Shown: one piece after another, positions 1-9,871 of the stretch
Numbering within the stretch: the stretch's first letter is position 1
Layout of the letters: the number at the start of each line of letters is the position of its first letter
Assembly (NCBI RefSeq): GCF_039535475.1
Contig: NZ_BAAAXG010000026.1
Location: 744,001-808,000, forward strand
Origin: Streptomyces showdoensis
GTDB lineage: Bacteria > Actinomycetota > Actinomycetes > Streptomycetales > Streptomycetaceae
Reading direction: 5' to 3'
Length of the DNA stretch: 64,000 nt
The notes under the pieces: model-generated
The model's input: only the letters and a program-made list of their open reading frames with translations
What the model was told of the DNA's origin: nothing
Database searches by the model: none
Made by a program: the position numbers and the translations under genes

Positions 1-3
1 ATC

Positions 4-405
4 TCATCCTCCGAGCAGGGCGCCGACGGCCTGGCCGACGGCGACCCCCGAGGCGAGGATGCCGGTCACGGCCCCGGCGTCGGTCAGGGCCTGGCGCAGC
101 CGGGTCAGCCGGCCCGGGCCCGCGGCGCCCGTGCCCTCGATCTCGTCCTCGGCGTCGGAGAGTTCGGCGTCGAGGGCGGCCGTCTGCTCCGAGGCGACGA
201 CTCCGCCGAGGTCGGCGCGGAGCCGGCGGACGGCCTGGAGCAGCTCCTCCTGCGCGGGGTCGCGCTCGGGCCCCGCGCCCCGCACGGTGTACGCGACGGT
301 GTTGTGGTCGCCGACGGTGACGTTGCCGTGGGTGTTGGTGATGCTGATGCCGCCCGCCGCGGGCCCGCTCCGGCCCCGGTCCTGGTCCTGACCCTGGTCA
401 GCCAC
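4..405 (-). CDS. DUF5955-like small protein with GNVTVGDHNTV motif
   Basis: Protein of 133 residues with a GTG start. A charged N-terminus is followed at about residues 20-37 by a beta-strand-like stretch, ITNTHGNVTVGDHNTV. A charged helix (about 50-90) and a Gly/Ala-rich hydrophobic C-terminal tail (about 110-133) that could associate with membrane complete it. The start overlaps the stop of the upstream gene by 8 bases, so the two are probably translationally coupled. The upstream protein ends in nearly the same motif (ENTRGNVTIGDHNTV), which suggests the partners interact or share a recognition strand. I believe this matches small Streptomyces proteins called DUF5955, but that name is from memory. 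No function is known to me. Confidence 0.8.
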   Translation of the reverse strand: MADQGQDQDRGRSGPAAGGISITNTHGNVTVGDHNTVAYTVRGAGPERDPAQEELLQAVRRLRADLGGVVASEQTAALDAELSDAEDEIEGTGAAGPGRLTRLRQALTDAGAVTGILASGVAVGQAVGALLGG

Positions 406-2158
406 GGTCGCCTCCGGTCCTCGTCGTGTGGAAGGTCTTGCTGGTGACGGTGTTGTGGTCGCCGATGGTGACGTTCCCCCTGGTGTTCTCGATGAACGTG
501 CCGCCCTCGGCGACGTGCACGATCTTCTGCTCGAACTCGGCGGTCTCGTAACCGGCCCGGCGCAGGGCGACGGTGACGCCGTTCACCACCCGGTCCTGGA
601 CGGTCTTCAGGTAGCGGCTGATGTCCATCTCGTGGAAGAGGGAGGCCTCGTCGTCGGAGCCGAGTTCGCGGACCGAGACCCGCGGCCCTTCGGCCAGGGC
701 CCCGGCGTGCCCGCCGGTGGTCTGCCGCCACAGGTGGGCGAGGGCCCGGCCGAGCGTGACGAGGGCCTGTCCGGCCGAGCCGGGGGCCTGGCCGAGCGCC
801 CAGACGGCCTTGCCGAAGTGGTGGTTGTGCCGGTAGCGGTGGGCGATCCGGTCGGCGTGGCGGTAGAGCCGGGCGACCGGCCGCAGGACGTGCGGGGCGA
901 CCTCCAGCATGAGCATGCCGCCCTGGGTGTGGACCCGGACGAAGACGGTCGTGACGATCTCCTCGCCCCAGCCGCCGACCCGGATCCGCAGGAAGTGCCG
1001 GCGGACCTCGCCGCCCTCCTCGATGGCGCCGGAGCGGTGCAGTTCGAAGCCCTCGGCGGTGTACGGGGCGGCGGCGCGGGCCGGCAGCCCGTCGGCGGGC
1101 AGGAAGACGATCTCGTCGATCTCCAGCTCGCGCAGCCGGTCGCGGACGGCGGCGGCGAGGTGCGGGGAGCCGTGCCGGGAGGGCACCCGCAGGGCCTCCA
1201 CGAGCGGGACGATGTGCCGCATGATCGCGCTGTTGTCGAGCGGTTCGGGCGTGCGTCCGTCGAGGTCCTCGCGGGGCCGCAGCTCGACGGAGAGCGACCA
1301 GGGCTCGTACGGTTCGCCCGCGCCGCAGAACGGATTTTCGTAGCGGTACATCACGAGCCGGGAGTGCTGTTCGATCCCGATCCGCTCGCGCAGCCGCCGG
1401 AAGCGGGCGCCCTGGAACCGCTCCGCGGGGTCCGCGGCGTGGTCGTCGAAGCGCCCCTTCGCCAGCTCCTCGGTGAGCGAGCGGGCGAACTGGCCGCGCT
1501 GGGTGGCCACCGCCCAGGCGAGCAGCGGCGGGACGGCGAGGGTGAGCCAGACCTCCAGGCGGCCGACGTCCCACAGCTCCTGGCCCGCACCGATGAGGGA
1601 GGGGCCGAGGTACTGGCCCCAGTCGCCGAGCTCGCCGAGCAGTTCCCAGCGGGTCTCCTCGCCGGCGAGGGCCAGCACGAGGAGGAGCAGGACGGTCTGG
1701 AGCAGGGTGAGCCGCCCGTACCAGCGCAGGAGGAAGGCGGGGACGGTCCGGAAGGGGGGCGCCTGGGCCGAGCGGCCGCGGACCCAGCGGGCGATCCCGA
1801 GCAGCAGGAAGGGCGGCACGAAGAACATGACCAGGCCCTTGGTCACCGGGAAGGCGATGATCCACAGGGCCAGGATCCCGGCGGCCCAGCCGAGTTCGAT
1901 CCGGCGGGCGCGCAGGGCGTGGGCGAGGACGCGGCCCGCGTCGATGCCGAGGGAGGGCGCGGCGACGCGCTCCTCGTGGAGGTAGAGCTCGTCGATGACG
2001 GCGTCGCGGAAGCGGCCGTCGAGGTAGGTGCCGGCGCAGAGCATCCGGGTCGCCTCGCTGGCGGCGGGCGCGCGACGCGGGTCGCCGGCGGGTGATGGCG
2101 GCTGTGGTGGCGGGGACGGTGGTGGTCCGGGTTGCTGAGGTAAGAACGACTGCGCCAT
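398..2158 (-). CDS. multi-pass membrane protein ending in GNVTIGDHNTV motif
   Basis: Protein of 586 residues from the ATG at 2158, chosen because GGGGGAG lies just upstream; an in-frame start further upstream lacks a ribosome site. A proline-rich N-terminus is followed by a cytoplasmic stretch, then two hydrophobic segments around residues 85-125 and two more around 145-220. A long soluble domain makes up the rest. The C-terminus carries FIENTRGNVTIGDHNTV, the same motif as in the small protein whose start overlaps this stop. Together they form a two-gene unit. The function is unknown. The repeated motif recalls the short beta repeats of bactofilin-like or autotransporter-like solenoids, which is only an analogy. 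Confidence 0.8.
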   Translation of the reverse strand: MAQSFLPQQPGPPPSPPPQPPSPAGDPRRAPAASEATRMLCAGTYLDGRFRDAVIDELYLHEERVAAPSLGIDAGRVLAHALRARRIELGWAAGILALWIIAFPVTKGLVMFFVPPFLLLGIARWVRGRSAQAPPFRTVPAFLLRWYGRLTLLQTVLLLLVLALAGEETRWELLGELGDWGQYLGPSLIGAGQELWDVGRLEVWLTLAVPPLLAWAVATQRGQFARSLTEELAKGRFDDHAADPAERFQGARFRRLRERIGIEQHSRLVMYRYENPFCGAGEPYEPWSLSVELRPREDLDGRTPEPLDNSAIMRHIVPLVEALRVPSRHGSPHLAAAVRDRLRELEIDEIVFLPADGLPARAAAPYTAEGFELHRSGAIEEGGEVRRHFLRIRVGGWGEEIVTTVFVRVHTQGGMLMLEVAPHVLRPVARLYRHADRIAHRYRHNHHFGKAVWALGQAPGSAGQALVTLGRALAHLWRQTTGGHAGALAEGPRVSVRELGSDDEASLFHEMDISRYLKTVQDRVVNGVTVALRRAGYETAEFEQKIVHVAEGGTFIENTRGNVTIGDHNTVTSKTFHTTRTGGDRG

Positions 2159-2235
2159 GGCTCCCCCGATGGTGTCGAACTGTGCAAACGCGCGGCCGAG
2201 TTGCCGTCCGGGCCGCGCGAGGGGACAGCATAGAA

Positions 2236-2275
2236 CGCACGGTGCCCCCGGCCGAAGGGCCGGGGGCACCGTGCG
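2236..2275 (-). terminator. mdh terminator hairpin
   Basis: A perfect inverted repeat of about 18 bp (GCACGGTGCCCCCGGCC and its complement) with a 4-base loop, just downstream of the mdh stop. There is no long U tract, as is usual in Streptomyces. Confidence 0.8.
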
Positions 2276-2315
2276 CTGAAGGAGCGGGTGGGCTCGGATC
2301 AGTCGCTGATCAGAT

Positions 2316-3305
<990 letters not shown>

Positions 3306-3633
3306 GGCGATCTCCGTAAGACAGCTGGCGGTGGGGGTCCCTGCCCCGGGTGCGGGATACCCCTCTTGATCGATCCTTGTCTCGATGTGAAGAGATATCC
3401 GTCGGTCAGGCTATCCGACCCGGGCCCCCGGGAATCCCCGACCCCTTGTGGGACGGCTCACTGCCACCCGCGTACCGGAACGGTCACCTCCGTGCCACAA
3501 GGGTCCGGCAGCCCTTGAACGGGCGTTGGCGGGTACATGACCCTTGATCGCAGCGGCGCCCGTCCTCCCTCGGGGGAGAGGACGGGCGCCGTGGCACGTA
3601 CGCGTGCACGTACGGGGTGCGGGGTGCGGGCGG
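3306..3633. other. intergenic: mdh promoter region and DUF3017 terminator
   Basis: This gap of 328 bases separates the mdh start from the stop of the DUF3017 gene; both genes are on the minus strand. It holds a terminator hairpin at 3555-3590 and an AT-richer stretch around 3365-3410 that probably contains the mdh promoter. I could not pick a convincing -35/-10 pair. No reading frame with a ribosome site was found. Confidence 0.6.
3555..3590 (-). terminator. terminator of folD-DUF3017 operon
   Basis: GGCGCCCGTCCTC and its complement form a 13-bp stem around a C/G-rich loop, 44 bases past the DUF3017 stop. Confidence 0.75.
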
Positions 3634-4203
3634 CTACGTCACCGTGAGGTGGAGGACGTCCTCCAGGAACGGGATCTTCAGCCAGGGCTGCGGCTGCACC
3701 ATGAGCGCGAGGAACACGATCAGGGCGCCCATCACCCCGTACGTGATCATGTCGGTGAAGCGCGAGCGCACGGCGAGCATGCCCACCGACGGCAGCGTCC
3801 GGCGCAGCACCGCGCCGGTCAGCAGCGCGACGCCGACCAGCAGCGTGCCGACCCGGAACGCCTGCGGGAACAGGTCGGTGCCCACGATCAGCAGCCCGAG
3901 CGCGGCCGTCCCGAGCACGGTCAGCAGCGGCCACTGCCGCGCGGGCGCCGGGGCGTCCCCGGGAGCCGCCCGGCCGCCGCCCTCGGGGCGCACGGTCCCG
4001 GTGGTGAGCGTCGCGCGGGGGTGGCGGCGCGGGGCGCCGGCGGGGGACGCGTCCGTCGCCGGAGCGTCCGCCGGGTCCGCGTCGGCGGCGCCCCGCGCCG
4101 CGCCGGTCGCCGCGGCCGCCCACGCGGGCGCCTCCGCCGGGACCACGGCCTCCGACTCCGCCGCGGCCCCGGTCGGCTCCTCCGAAGTGCCGGAGGGGGG
4201 CAC
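3634..4203 (-). CDS. DUF3017 membrane protein
   Basis: Protein of 189 residues from a GTG at 4203, two bases after the folD stop. No better in-frame start follows before the conserved part. The first 100 residues are Ala/Pro/Gly-rich and low complexity. The C-terminal third contains three hydrophobic segments: WPLLTVLGTAALGLLIVG, VGTLLVGVALLTGAVL and MITYGVMGALIVFLALMV. This is the layout of DUF3017 proteins, which are regularly encoded right after folD in streptomycetes (recalled, not searched). It should sit in the cytoplasmic membrane. The tight spacing means cotranscription with folD. No biochemical role is known to me. Confidence 0.85.
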   Translation of the reverse strand: MPPSGTSEEPTGAAAESEAVVPAEAPAWAAAATGAARGAADADPADAPATDASPAGAPRRHPRATLTTGTVRPEGGGRAAPGDAPAPARQWPLLTVLGTAALGLLIVGTDLFPQAFRVGTLLVGVALLTGAVLRRTLPSVGMLAVRSRFTDMITYGVMGALIVFLALMVQPQPWLKIPFLEDVLHLTVT

Positions 4204-4205
4204 GG

Positions 4206-5066
4206 TCAGAGCACCCCGGCCGCGCGCTCGGCGGCCTCGACGACGTTGACCAGGAGCTGGGCGCGGGTCATCGGGCCGACGCCGCCCGGGTTCGGCGAGA
4301 TCCAGCCGGCGACCTCGGCGACACCGGGGTCGACGTCGCCGAGGATCTTGCCCTCGCCGTTGCGCGAGACGCCGACGTCGAGCACGGCGGCGCCCGGCTT
4401 CACGTCCTCCGGCTTGATCAGGTGGGGCACACCGGCGGCGGCGACGATGATGTCGGCGCGGCGCAGGTGCGCGGAGAGGTCGCGGGTGCCGGTGTGGCAC
4501 TGGGTGACCGTCGCGTTCTCGGAACGGCGGGTCAGCAGCAGCGGCATCGGGCGGCCGATGGTGACGCCGCGGCCGACGACCACGACCTCGGCGCCGTTGA
4601 TCTCCACGCCGTGCTCGCGCAGCAGCCGGACGATGCCGTACGGGGTGCAGGGCAGCGGGGCGGGCTCGTTGAGGACCAGCCGGCCGAGGTTGGTCGGGTG
4701 CAGGCCGTCGGCGTCCTTGGCCGGGTCCATCAGCTCCAGGATGCGGTTCTCGTCGATGCCCTTGGGCAGCGGCAGCTGGACGATGTACCCGGTGCAGTCG
4801 GGGTCCTCGTTGAGCTCCCGGACGACGGCCTCGATCTCCTCCTGGGTGGCGGTGGCGGGCAGTTCGCGCTGGATGGAGGCGATGCCGACCTGGGCGCAGT
4901 CGCGGTGCTTGCCGGCGACGTACTTCTGGCTGCCCGGGTCGTCGCCGACCAGGACGGTGCCGAGACCGGGCGTGACGCCCCGCTCCTTGAGGGCCGCCAC
5001 ACGGGCGGTCAGATCGGACTTGATCGCGGCTGCGGTGGCCTTGCCGTCGAGAATCTGGGCGCTCAT
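4206..5066 (-). CDS. folD: bifunctional methylenetetrahydrofolate dehydrogenase/cyclohydrolase
   Basis: FolD oxidises 5,10-methylene-THF to 5,10-methenyl-THF with NADP and hydrolyses it to 10-formyl-THF, the one-carbon donor used by PurN and PurH, which are encoded nearby. The 286 residues are the usual length. The catalytic region YVAGKHRDC holds Lys53. PLPKGID (about residue 97) and the nucleotide-binding [11 protein letters not shown] (about 160) are present. The ATG at 5066 was chosen because translation before it lacks family similarity and no ribosome site supports a longer form. The DUF3017 gene follows two bases later. Confidence 0.97.
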   Translation of the reverse strand: MSAQILDGKATAAAIKSDLTARVAALKERGVTPGLGTVLVGDDPGSQKYVAGKHRDCAQVGIASIQRELPATATQEEIEAVVRELNEDPDCTGYIVQLPLPKGIDENRILELMDPAKDADGLHPTNLGRLVLNEPAPLPCTPYGIVRLLREHGVEINGAEVVVVGRGVTIGRPMPLLLTRRSENATVTQCHTGTRDLSAHLRRADIIVAAAGVPHLIKPEDVKPGAAVLDVGVSRNGEGKILGDVDPGVAEVAGWISPNPGGVGPMTRAQLLVNVVEAAERAAGVL

Positions 5067-5302
5067 GCGGCCATCCTCCCGGATGACCCCCGCCTGTTTC
5101 CAATTCGGAACCGAACGTTGCACTTGCACAACTCCGCTGCGTATCGACTGGACAAGCAGTCGCCGGATTGACGACGATGATCCGCGCAGTGCCGCGGGCA
5201 GTGCCGGGGGGCAAAACCGCTCAAATGTGGTGAAACACATAGTGAAAATTCCTCCGCGCGGACCGCGTCGTCCCCGCACAGAATCCACGGAGGAACCCCT
5301 CG

Positions 5303-5890
5303 ATGAGCTACGGCGAACCGAACAACCCTTACGGCCAGCAGCCCCAGGGCCAGCAGCCCGGCTACGGCTACCCGCAGCAGACCCCCCAGGGCGTCCCGCC
5401 GCAGCAGGGCTACGGCTACCCGGCCGCCCCGCCGGTCAACCAGTACGGCGGCTTCCCGGCCGGCCCGACGGAGATGCCGGGCGGGGTGAAGGCGGCCCGC
5501 GTGATGCTGTGGGTCATCGGCGGCCTCAACCTGCTGGGCGGCCTGGGCGCCATCGCCTTCTCCTTCGCGCTCGACAGCGAGCTGGAGAAGTCCGGCGCGT
5601 CCTCGGCCGACGCGGAGGCCTTCGCGAACCTGGGCCAGGGCCTGATGATCGGCGTCGGCATCTTCTCGATCATCTTCGCCGTCCTCGGCATGGTCCTCGC
5701 GGCCAAGTTCAAGTCCGGCGGCAACGGCGTGCGCATCTGCTCCATCGTGTACGCGTCGTTCATCGTGCTGTTCAGCATCTTCTCGCTGCCGCTGGGTGTC
5801 GTCAGCATGGCGCTGGGCGTCATCATCATCGTGATGTGCGCCAAGGGCGACGGCTCGGCCTGGTTCAACCGCCAGCGCCAGCAGTACTGA
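5303..5890 (+). CDS. proline/glutamine-rich four-TM membrane protein
   Basis: Protein of 195 residues. The first 45 are a disordered Tyr/Pro/Gln/Gly-rich tail ([17 protein letters not shown]). Four predicted membrane helices follow, starting near residues 60, 108, 140 and 160, and the protein ends in a short charged tail. The ATG has AGGAACCCC upstream. Similar Tyr/Pro/Gln-rich small membrane proteins are common and multi-copy in Streptomyces, and none has a role I can assign. A short inverted repeat (ATGTG/CACAT, about 5225-5240) lies in its 5' leader. It is transcribed divergently from folD and ends at a bidirectional terminator. Confidence 0.85.
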   Translation: MSYGEPNNPYGQQPQGQQPGYGYPQQTPQGVPPQQGYGYPAAPPVNQYGGFPAGPTEMPGGVKAARVMLWVIGGLNLLGGLGAIAFSFALDSELEKSGASSADAEAFANLGQGLMIGVGIFSIIFAVLGMVLAAKFKSGGNGVRICSIVYASFIVLFSIFSLPLGVVSMALGVIIIVMCAKGDGSAWFNRQRQQY

Positions 5891-5905
5891 TCCTCGGCGA
5901 TCCCC

Positions 5906-5956
5906 GTACGACGGAGGGGCCCGGTTCCTGGACGGAACCGGGCCCCTTCGTCGTAC
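5906..5956. terminator. bidirectional terminator
   Basis: A long, nearly perfect inverted repeat: GTACGACG, one mismatch region, GGGGCCCGGTTCC, a 5-base loop, then the complement. It lies between two convergent genes and can stop transcription from both sides. Confidence 0.85.
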
Positions 5957-5966
5957 GCGCGGCGGC

Positions 5967-7406
5967 CTAGCCCCGCTTCAGGACCACGAACTGTCCCGCC
6001 TGGGCGGCCACCTCGTAGCGCGCCTCCGGGTGGAGCTGGGAGGCCAGCTGGACCGGGTCGGTGATCGGCTGGGACCAGCCCGAGTTGAGGTCCAGGGCGA
6101 GGTAGTCGGGGCTCACGCCGGTCGCTCCGCCGACCCAGTAGACCGTGTGGTCCGCGGTCAGGTGCGCCATGAGCGTCACGTTGGTCTCGACGCTGGACCC
6201 CTCCGGCACCGCGGCCACCGCGCGGCGCGCGTCCAGGGTGCGGGCGTCGGTGCGGTACGTCTCGGAGCGGAGCAGCTCGCGCAGCGGCAGGTCCAGGGCG
6301 TGCACGACGGCGATCGCGGTGACGACGGGGACGGCGACCTTCCCGTACGCGACGAGCCAGGGGCGCGGCGAGCTGCGCACCGCGCGGACCGCGTCGACCA
6401 GGGCGAGGAAGACGACGGGCATGAGGATGGCGCTGTAGTGCCAGATCATGCCCCAGTGGTTGGGGTCCTGGGAGAGGAAGCGCCAGGCGAGCGTCGGCAG
6501 GACGAGCAGCATGAGCGGGGAGCGCAGGGCGAGGAAGCCGGTGATGCCGACGAGGAAGAAGACCATCTCCCACTTGTCGCCGGGACCGAAGGCGCCGAAG
6601 ACCGAGTCGAGGAAGGTGACGTCCGCGCCCTCGCCGGTCTTCTCGATCTTGGCCCAGTAGTCGTACTGGCCCACCTTGCTCGCGGCCGGTATGAGGACGA
6701 GGACGGTGAGGGCGAAGAAGGCCACCCCGAATCCGGCCACCGCGGCGCCGAGCCGCTTCTGCCCCTTCACGAAGAGGACCGCGCCGACCATGGCGACGGT
6801 GAGCCCCATGTCCTCCTTGACGAGGACCAGGGGCGCGGCCCAGGCGACGGCGGCGGTCCAGCGGCCGAGGAGCAGGGCCCGGCAGGCGAGGGCGAGCAGC
6901 GGGACCGCGAAGGCTATCTCGTGGAAGTCGGACTTGACCGCCTCCTGGAGGCCCCAGGAGAGGCCGTACGCGACGGTGAGGCCGATGCCGGCCGCCCGGC
7001 TGCCGAGCACCTGCTGGGCGGTGCGCCCGACGACGGCCGCGGAGGCGGCGAAGAGCGCCGCCTGGGCGAAGAGGAGGGCGAGGGGGGAGGACCAGACCCA
7101 GTAGAGCGGCGCGAGGAGCGCCGTCACCGGGCTGAAGTGGTCCCCGAGTATGAGGAAGCCGGGGCCCTTGATGTCGACGATCGGGGCGCGCAGCTCGGCG
7201 TACGCCCGGACCGACTGCTCGAAGATCCCGAGGTCCCAGGACGGGTTGCGGAACTGCGTGTACTGCACCCAGGAGTACAGGAAGTACAGGGCGCCCAGCA
7301 CGCCCGCGATGATCGCGTACGGACGCAGGGGCGCGGGCGCGAGACCGCCCGGCGGCCCACCGCGCGCCTCGGGGGCGGAGGCCTCCGCCACGGATCCGTT
7401 CTGCAT
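5967..7406 (-). CDS. DUF2079 polytopic membrane protein
   Basis: Protein of 479 residues from the ATG at 7406; a GTG at 7415 is an alternative. After about 20 residues come roughly ten hydrophobic segments (PYAIIAGVLGALYFLYSW is the first) and a soluble C-terminal region ending QAGQFVVLKRG. The signature SWDLGIFEQSVRAYAEL followed by GPGFLILGDHFSP is what I recognise as DUF2079. This family resembles GT-C-fold membrane glycosyltransferases, with acidic residues in the first periplasmic loop (WDLGIF). The role is inferred: transfer from a lipid-linked sugar donor to an extracytoplasmic acceptor. It is monocistronic and divergent from the FHA-kinase gene set. Confidence 0.85.
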   Translation of the reverse strand: MQNGSVAEASAPEARGGPPGGLAPAPLRPYAIIAGVLGALYFLYSWVQYTQFRNPSWDLGIFEQSVRAYAELRAPIVDIKGPGFLILGDHFSPVTALLAPLYWVWSSPLALLFAQAALFAASAAVVGRTAQQVLGSRAAGIGLTVAYGLSWGLQEAVKSDFHEIAFAVPLLALACRALLLGRWTAAVAWAAPLVLVKEDMGLTVAMVGAVLFVKGQKRLGAAVAGFGVAFFALTVLVLIPAASKVGQYDYWAKIEKTGEGADVTFLDSVFGAFGPGDKWEMVFFLVGITGFLALRSPLMLLVLPTLAWRFLSQDPNHWGMIWHYSAILMPVVFLALVDAVRAVRSSPRPWLVAYGKVAVPVVTAIAVVHALDLPLRELLRSETYRTDARTLDARRAVAAVPEGSSVETNVTLMAHLTADHTVYWVGGATGVSPDYLALDLNSGWSQPITDPVQLASQLHPEARYEVAAQAGQFVVLKRG

Positions 7407-7591
7407 ATCCAGCACCGCGCCCCCATGGACCAGCCGCCGACAAAAGAGCAACCCATTAGACCAGAGTCCCCCGACCGCCGGACGGGGCCGCGGGCGGGAG
7501 CCCGTGGCGGGCACTCCGCCGCGTTCGCCGTTCGTTTATCAGCGGTTCCTAGCCTCTCCTCGCTAGGCAGACCTCGGGGAAGGAAAGCGCC

Positions 7592-8335
7592 GTGTACAGC
7601 ATCATCGTGGTGCCCGCAGACCGCACGAGCCCGGACGGCCAGCTCAGGATGGCCCCCGGGGACCGGCTCCACTTCGGGCGGGCCGCCCCGCACCCGGAGA
7701 GGGGGCAGGTCCGGCACCTGGACATCCCGCATCCCGGTGTCTCCCGCTCGGCCGGCGAGATCGGCGCGACCGGCAGCCACTGGACGCTCAGCAACTTCAG
7801 CCCCACGGCCACCTACGTCGTCGAGAACCCGGAGGGGGCGGGGGAACACATCAAGATCGCGCCCGGCCGGATCGCGGCGCCGGTGCCCTTCGAGTTCTCC
7901 CGGGTCGTGCTGCCGGCCGGCGGCGACCTGATCGACTTCGCGGTCTGGGCGCCCCGCCACGACTACGTGGAATCCGTGCCGGGCAGCGCGGGCGGCGAAC
8001 CGACCGTCCTCGCCTTCCCGCTCGACCGCTCCAAGCGCTACTTCCTCGTCCTCGTCGCGCTGTGCGAACCGCGGCTCCGCGGCACCCCGCACGCCCCGCT
8101 CCCCACCGTCGACGCCGTGACCGACCGGCTGCGGCCCGTCTGGCCCGCCGCCAACCGGGCCGCCGTGCAGTGGAACATCGACTACCTGGCGGTGAAGCTC
8201 CGCCTCAAGCCGGGCCCCGAGAGCGCGGCCGCCGGCCCCCGGCTCAACGGCAAGAAGGAGTCCCTGGTCTCCCTGGCCCTCCGCTTCGACCTGGTCCGCG
8301 AGGACGACCTCACGGCCCTGGCGGCGTCCCGGTGA
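7592..8335 (+). CDS. FHA-like domain protein
   Basis: Protein of 247 residues. Residues 25-80 look like a divergent forkhead-associated domain: LHFGRA (first strand), then VSRSAGEI and WTLSNFSPTATYVVEN in place of the classic SxxH and N-G motifs. FHA domains bind phosphothreonine. The C-terminal half contains a helical region, WPAANRAAVQWNIDYLAVKLRL. The GTG start of a transmembrane kinase overlaps this stop in a GTGA, so the two are translationally coupled. The inferred role is phospho-dependent adaptor or substrate of that kinase. A short inverted repeat, CCTAGC-N8-GCTAGG (7549-7568), sits just upstream. Confidence 0.75.
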   Translation: MYSIIVVPADRTSPDGQLRMAPGDRLHFGRAAPHPERGQVRHLDIPHPGVSRSAGEIGATGSHWTLSNFSPTATYVVENPEGAGEHIKIAPGRIAAPVPFEFSRVVLPAGGDLIDFAVWAPRHDYVESVPGSAGGEPTVLAFPLDRSKRYFLVLVALCEPRLRGTPHAPLPTVDAVTDRLRPVWPAANRAAVQWNIDYLAVKLRLKPGPESAAAGPRLNGKKESLVSLALRFDLVREDDLTALAASR

Positions 8336-9723
8336 CCGGGTTCCCGCTGACCGTGGACCCGGGCTACCGGGTCGGCGGCTGGACGGTCGAACACCCGCTG
8401 GGCTCGGGCTCGTTCGCCAGCGTGTACGCCGGGCGGCGGGAGGCCGCGGAGGACCGGGACGACCGGGGCGACCACGAGGACCGGGGCGCCCCCGGCGACG
8501 GGACGGTGCCGGACCGGGTCGCGCTCAAGTTCCTGCCGACCGGCACCTGCACCCCGCGCGGCCTGCGCCACCTCAAGGACCTCGTCGAGCGCGAGGTGGA
8601 GCTGCTGAGCCGGTTACGCGCCCCGCGGCTGATCGTGCTGTACGAGACGCTCACCGTCGACGACCCCGCCAGGCCCGAGCTCGACGGCGCGACCGTGCTC
8701 GTCCTGGAACGGGCCGAGTGCTCCCTCCACTCCCTGCTGGCCGGCCCCGAACCGCCCGCCGACGGCCCCGACCTGCTCGTCCAGATCTGCGAGGGGCTGC
8801 ACCAGCTGCACGACGCCGGCTGGGTGCACGGCGACCTCAAGCCGGGCAACGTCCTGCTGATGGCGGACGGCGGCGTGCGGCTCGGCGACTTCAGCACCGC
8901 CGGCGAGCTGGAGGGCACCCACGCCTACACGCCCGGCTTCGCCACCCCCGACTACACGCCGCCGGAACTGCTCTGGACGGAGACCGGCGCCCGCGGCATC
9001 CGGATCCGCCCGAGCAGCGACATCTGGGCGTACGGCGTCCTCGTCCACCTCGTCCTCACCGGCACCCACCCGCTCCCGGGCGGCACCGCCGCGGCCCGGC
9101 GCGACGCGGCCGTCCGCTACGCCCGCGGCGACGAGGACCTGCGCCTCTCCCCCGCCCTGCCCGAACCCTGGCGGCGGATCGTCACCGACTGCCTGAGCCG
9201 CACCCACGAGTCCCGGATCCCGCACGACGCCACCGTCCTGCTGGAGCGGGTGCGGCAGGCGGCCCAGGGGCGGCTGCCCCGGCGGCCCGGACGCCGGCGC
9301 GCGGCGGCGCGCGGGGCGGCCCTGGTCGCCGCGGGTGCCGCGCTCGGCCTCGGCGCGGGGCTGCTGTTCTGGAACGGGCCCGCGGACCCGGGCTACGAGC
9401 GCTGCACGCCCGGCGCCGTCTGCTTCTTCACCCAGCCGGGCGGCAAGGGCGACATGTGCGTCTGGCAGGGCGGCGCCATGGACTGGGCCACCCAGGCCTA
9501 CCGGTGCTCCGCCGTGACCTCCGGGACGGTCAGCTCGGTGTTCAACAACGGCTTCGGACCGGCGGAGGGCACCCTCCTGCCGGACCTGGAGTACTACGCG
9601 GGGACCCACCGCCAGGGGCTCATGGGCTGTCTGCCCCAGGGCACGCGGCTCGACTTCAAGAGCCCCGTGCGGCCCCGCTCCCACGAGTGGACCTCGCACT
9701 GCACCGCACCCTCGGAACTCTGA
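8332..9723 (+). CDS. transmembrane Ser/Thr kinase with I36-like ectodomain
   Basis: Protein of 463 residues from the GTG overlapping the upstream stop. The kinase domain has a glycine loop GSGSFASVY (24-32), an Asp/Arg/Gly-rich insert (about 40-60), the invariant Lys in VALKF (Lys66) and the catalytic loop HGDLKPGN (166-173). The metal-binding DFG is DFS (186-188), so activity may be altered. A membrane helix lies at about 323-350. The extracytoplasmic tail has the pattern CTPGAVCFF...GGKGDMCVW...FNNG, which resembles the peptidase-inhibitor I36/crystallin-like module of the next gene. I infer a sensor kinase whose ectodomain binds an extracellular ligand. The FHA-like partner is encoded directly upstream. 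Confidence 0.85.
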   Translation: MTGFPLTVDPGYRVGGWTVEHPLGSGSFASVYAGRREAAEDRDDRGDHEDRGAPGDGTVPDRVALKFLPTGTCTPRGLRHLKDLVEREVELLSRLRAPRLIVLYETLTVDDPARPELDGATVLVLERAECSLHSLLAGPEPPADGPDLLVQICEGLHQLHDAGWVHGDLKPGNVLLMADGGVRLGDFSTAGELEGTHAYTPGFATPDYTPPELLWTETGARGIRIRPSSDIWAYGVLVHLVLTGTHPLPGGTAAARRDAAVRYARGDEDLRLSPALPEPWRRIVTDCLSRTHESRIPHDATVLLERVRQAAQGRLPRRPGRRRAAARGAALVAAGAALGLGAGLLFWNGPADPGYERCTPGAVCFFTQPGGKGDMCVWQGGAMDWATQAYRCSAVTSGTVSSVFNNGFGPAEGTLLPDLEYYAGTHRQGLMGCLPQGTRLDFKSPVRPRSHEWTSHCTAPSEL

Positions 9724-9871
9724 GTACGCCCCGGGCGGCCGCTCCGGAGACGGTGGACCGGCTCCGGCCCGTGTGCGGGCAGCCCCCGCGCACGGCACCC
9801 GCAGCCGCACGCGTACCCGTACCCGTACCCGCCCCCGTACGCGTTCCGTACCCAGGAAGGTGACCGTACGC

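Noticed and set aside
9813..9830. GTACCC hexamer triplet
   Set aside because: A short low-complexity run before the M23 gene; too short to support a function.
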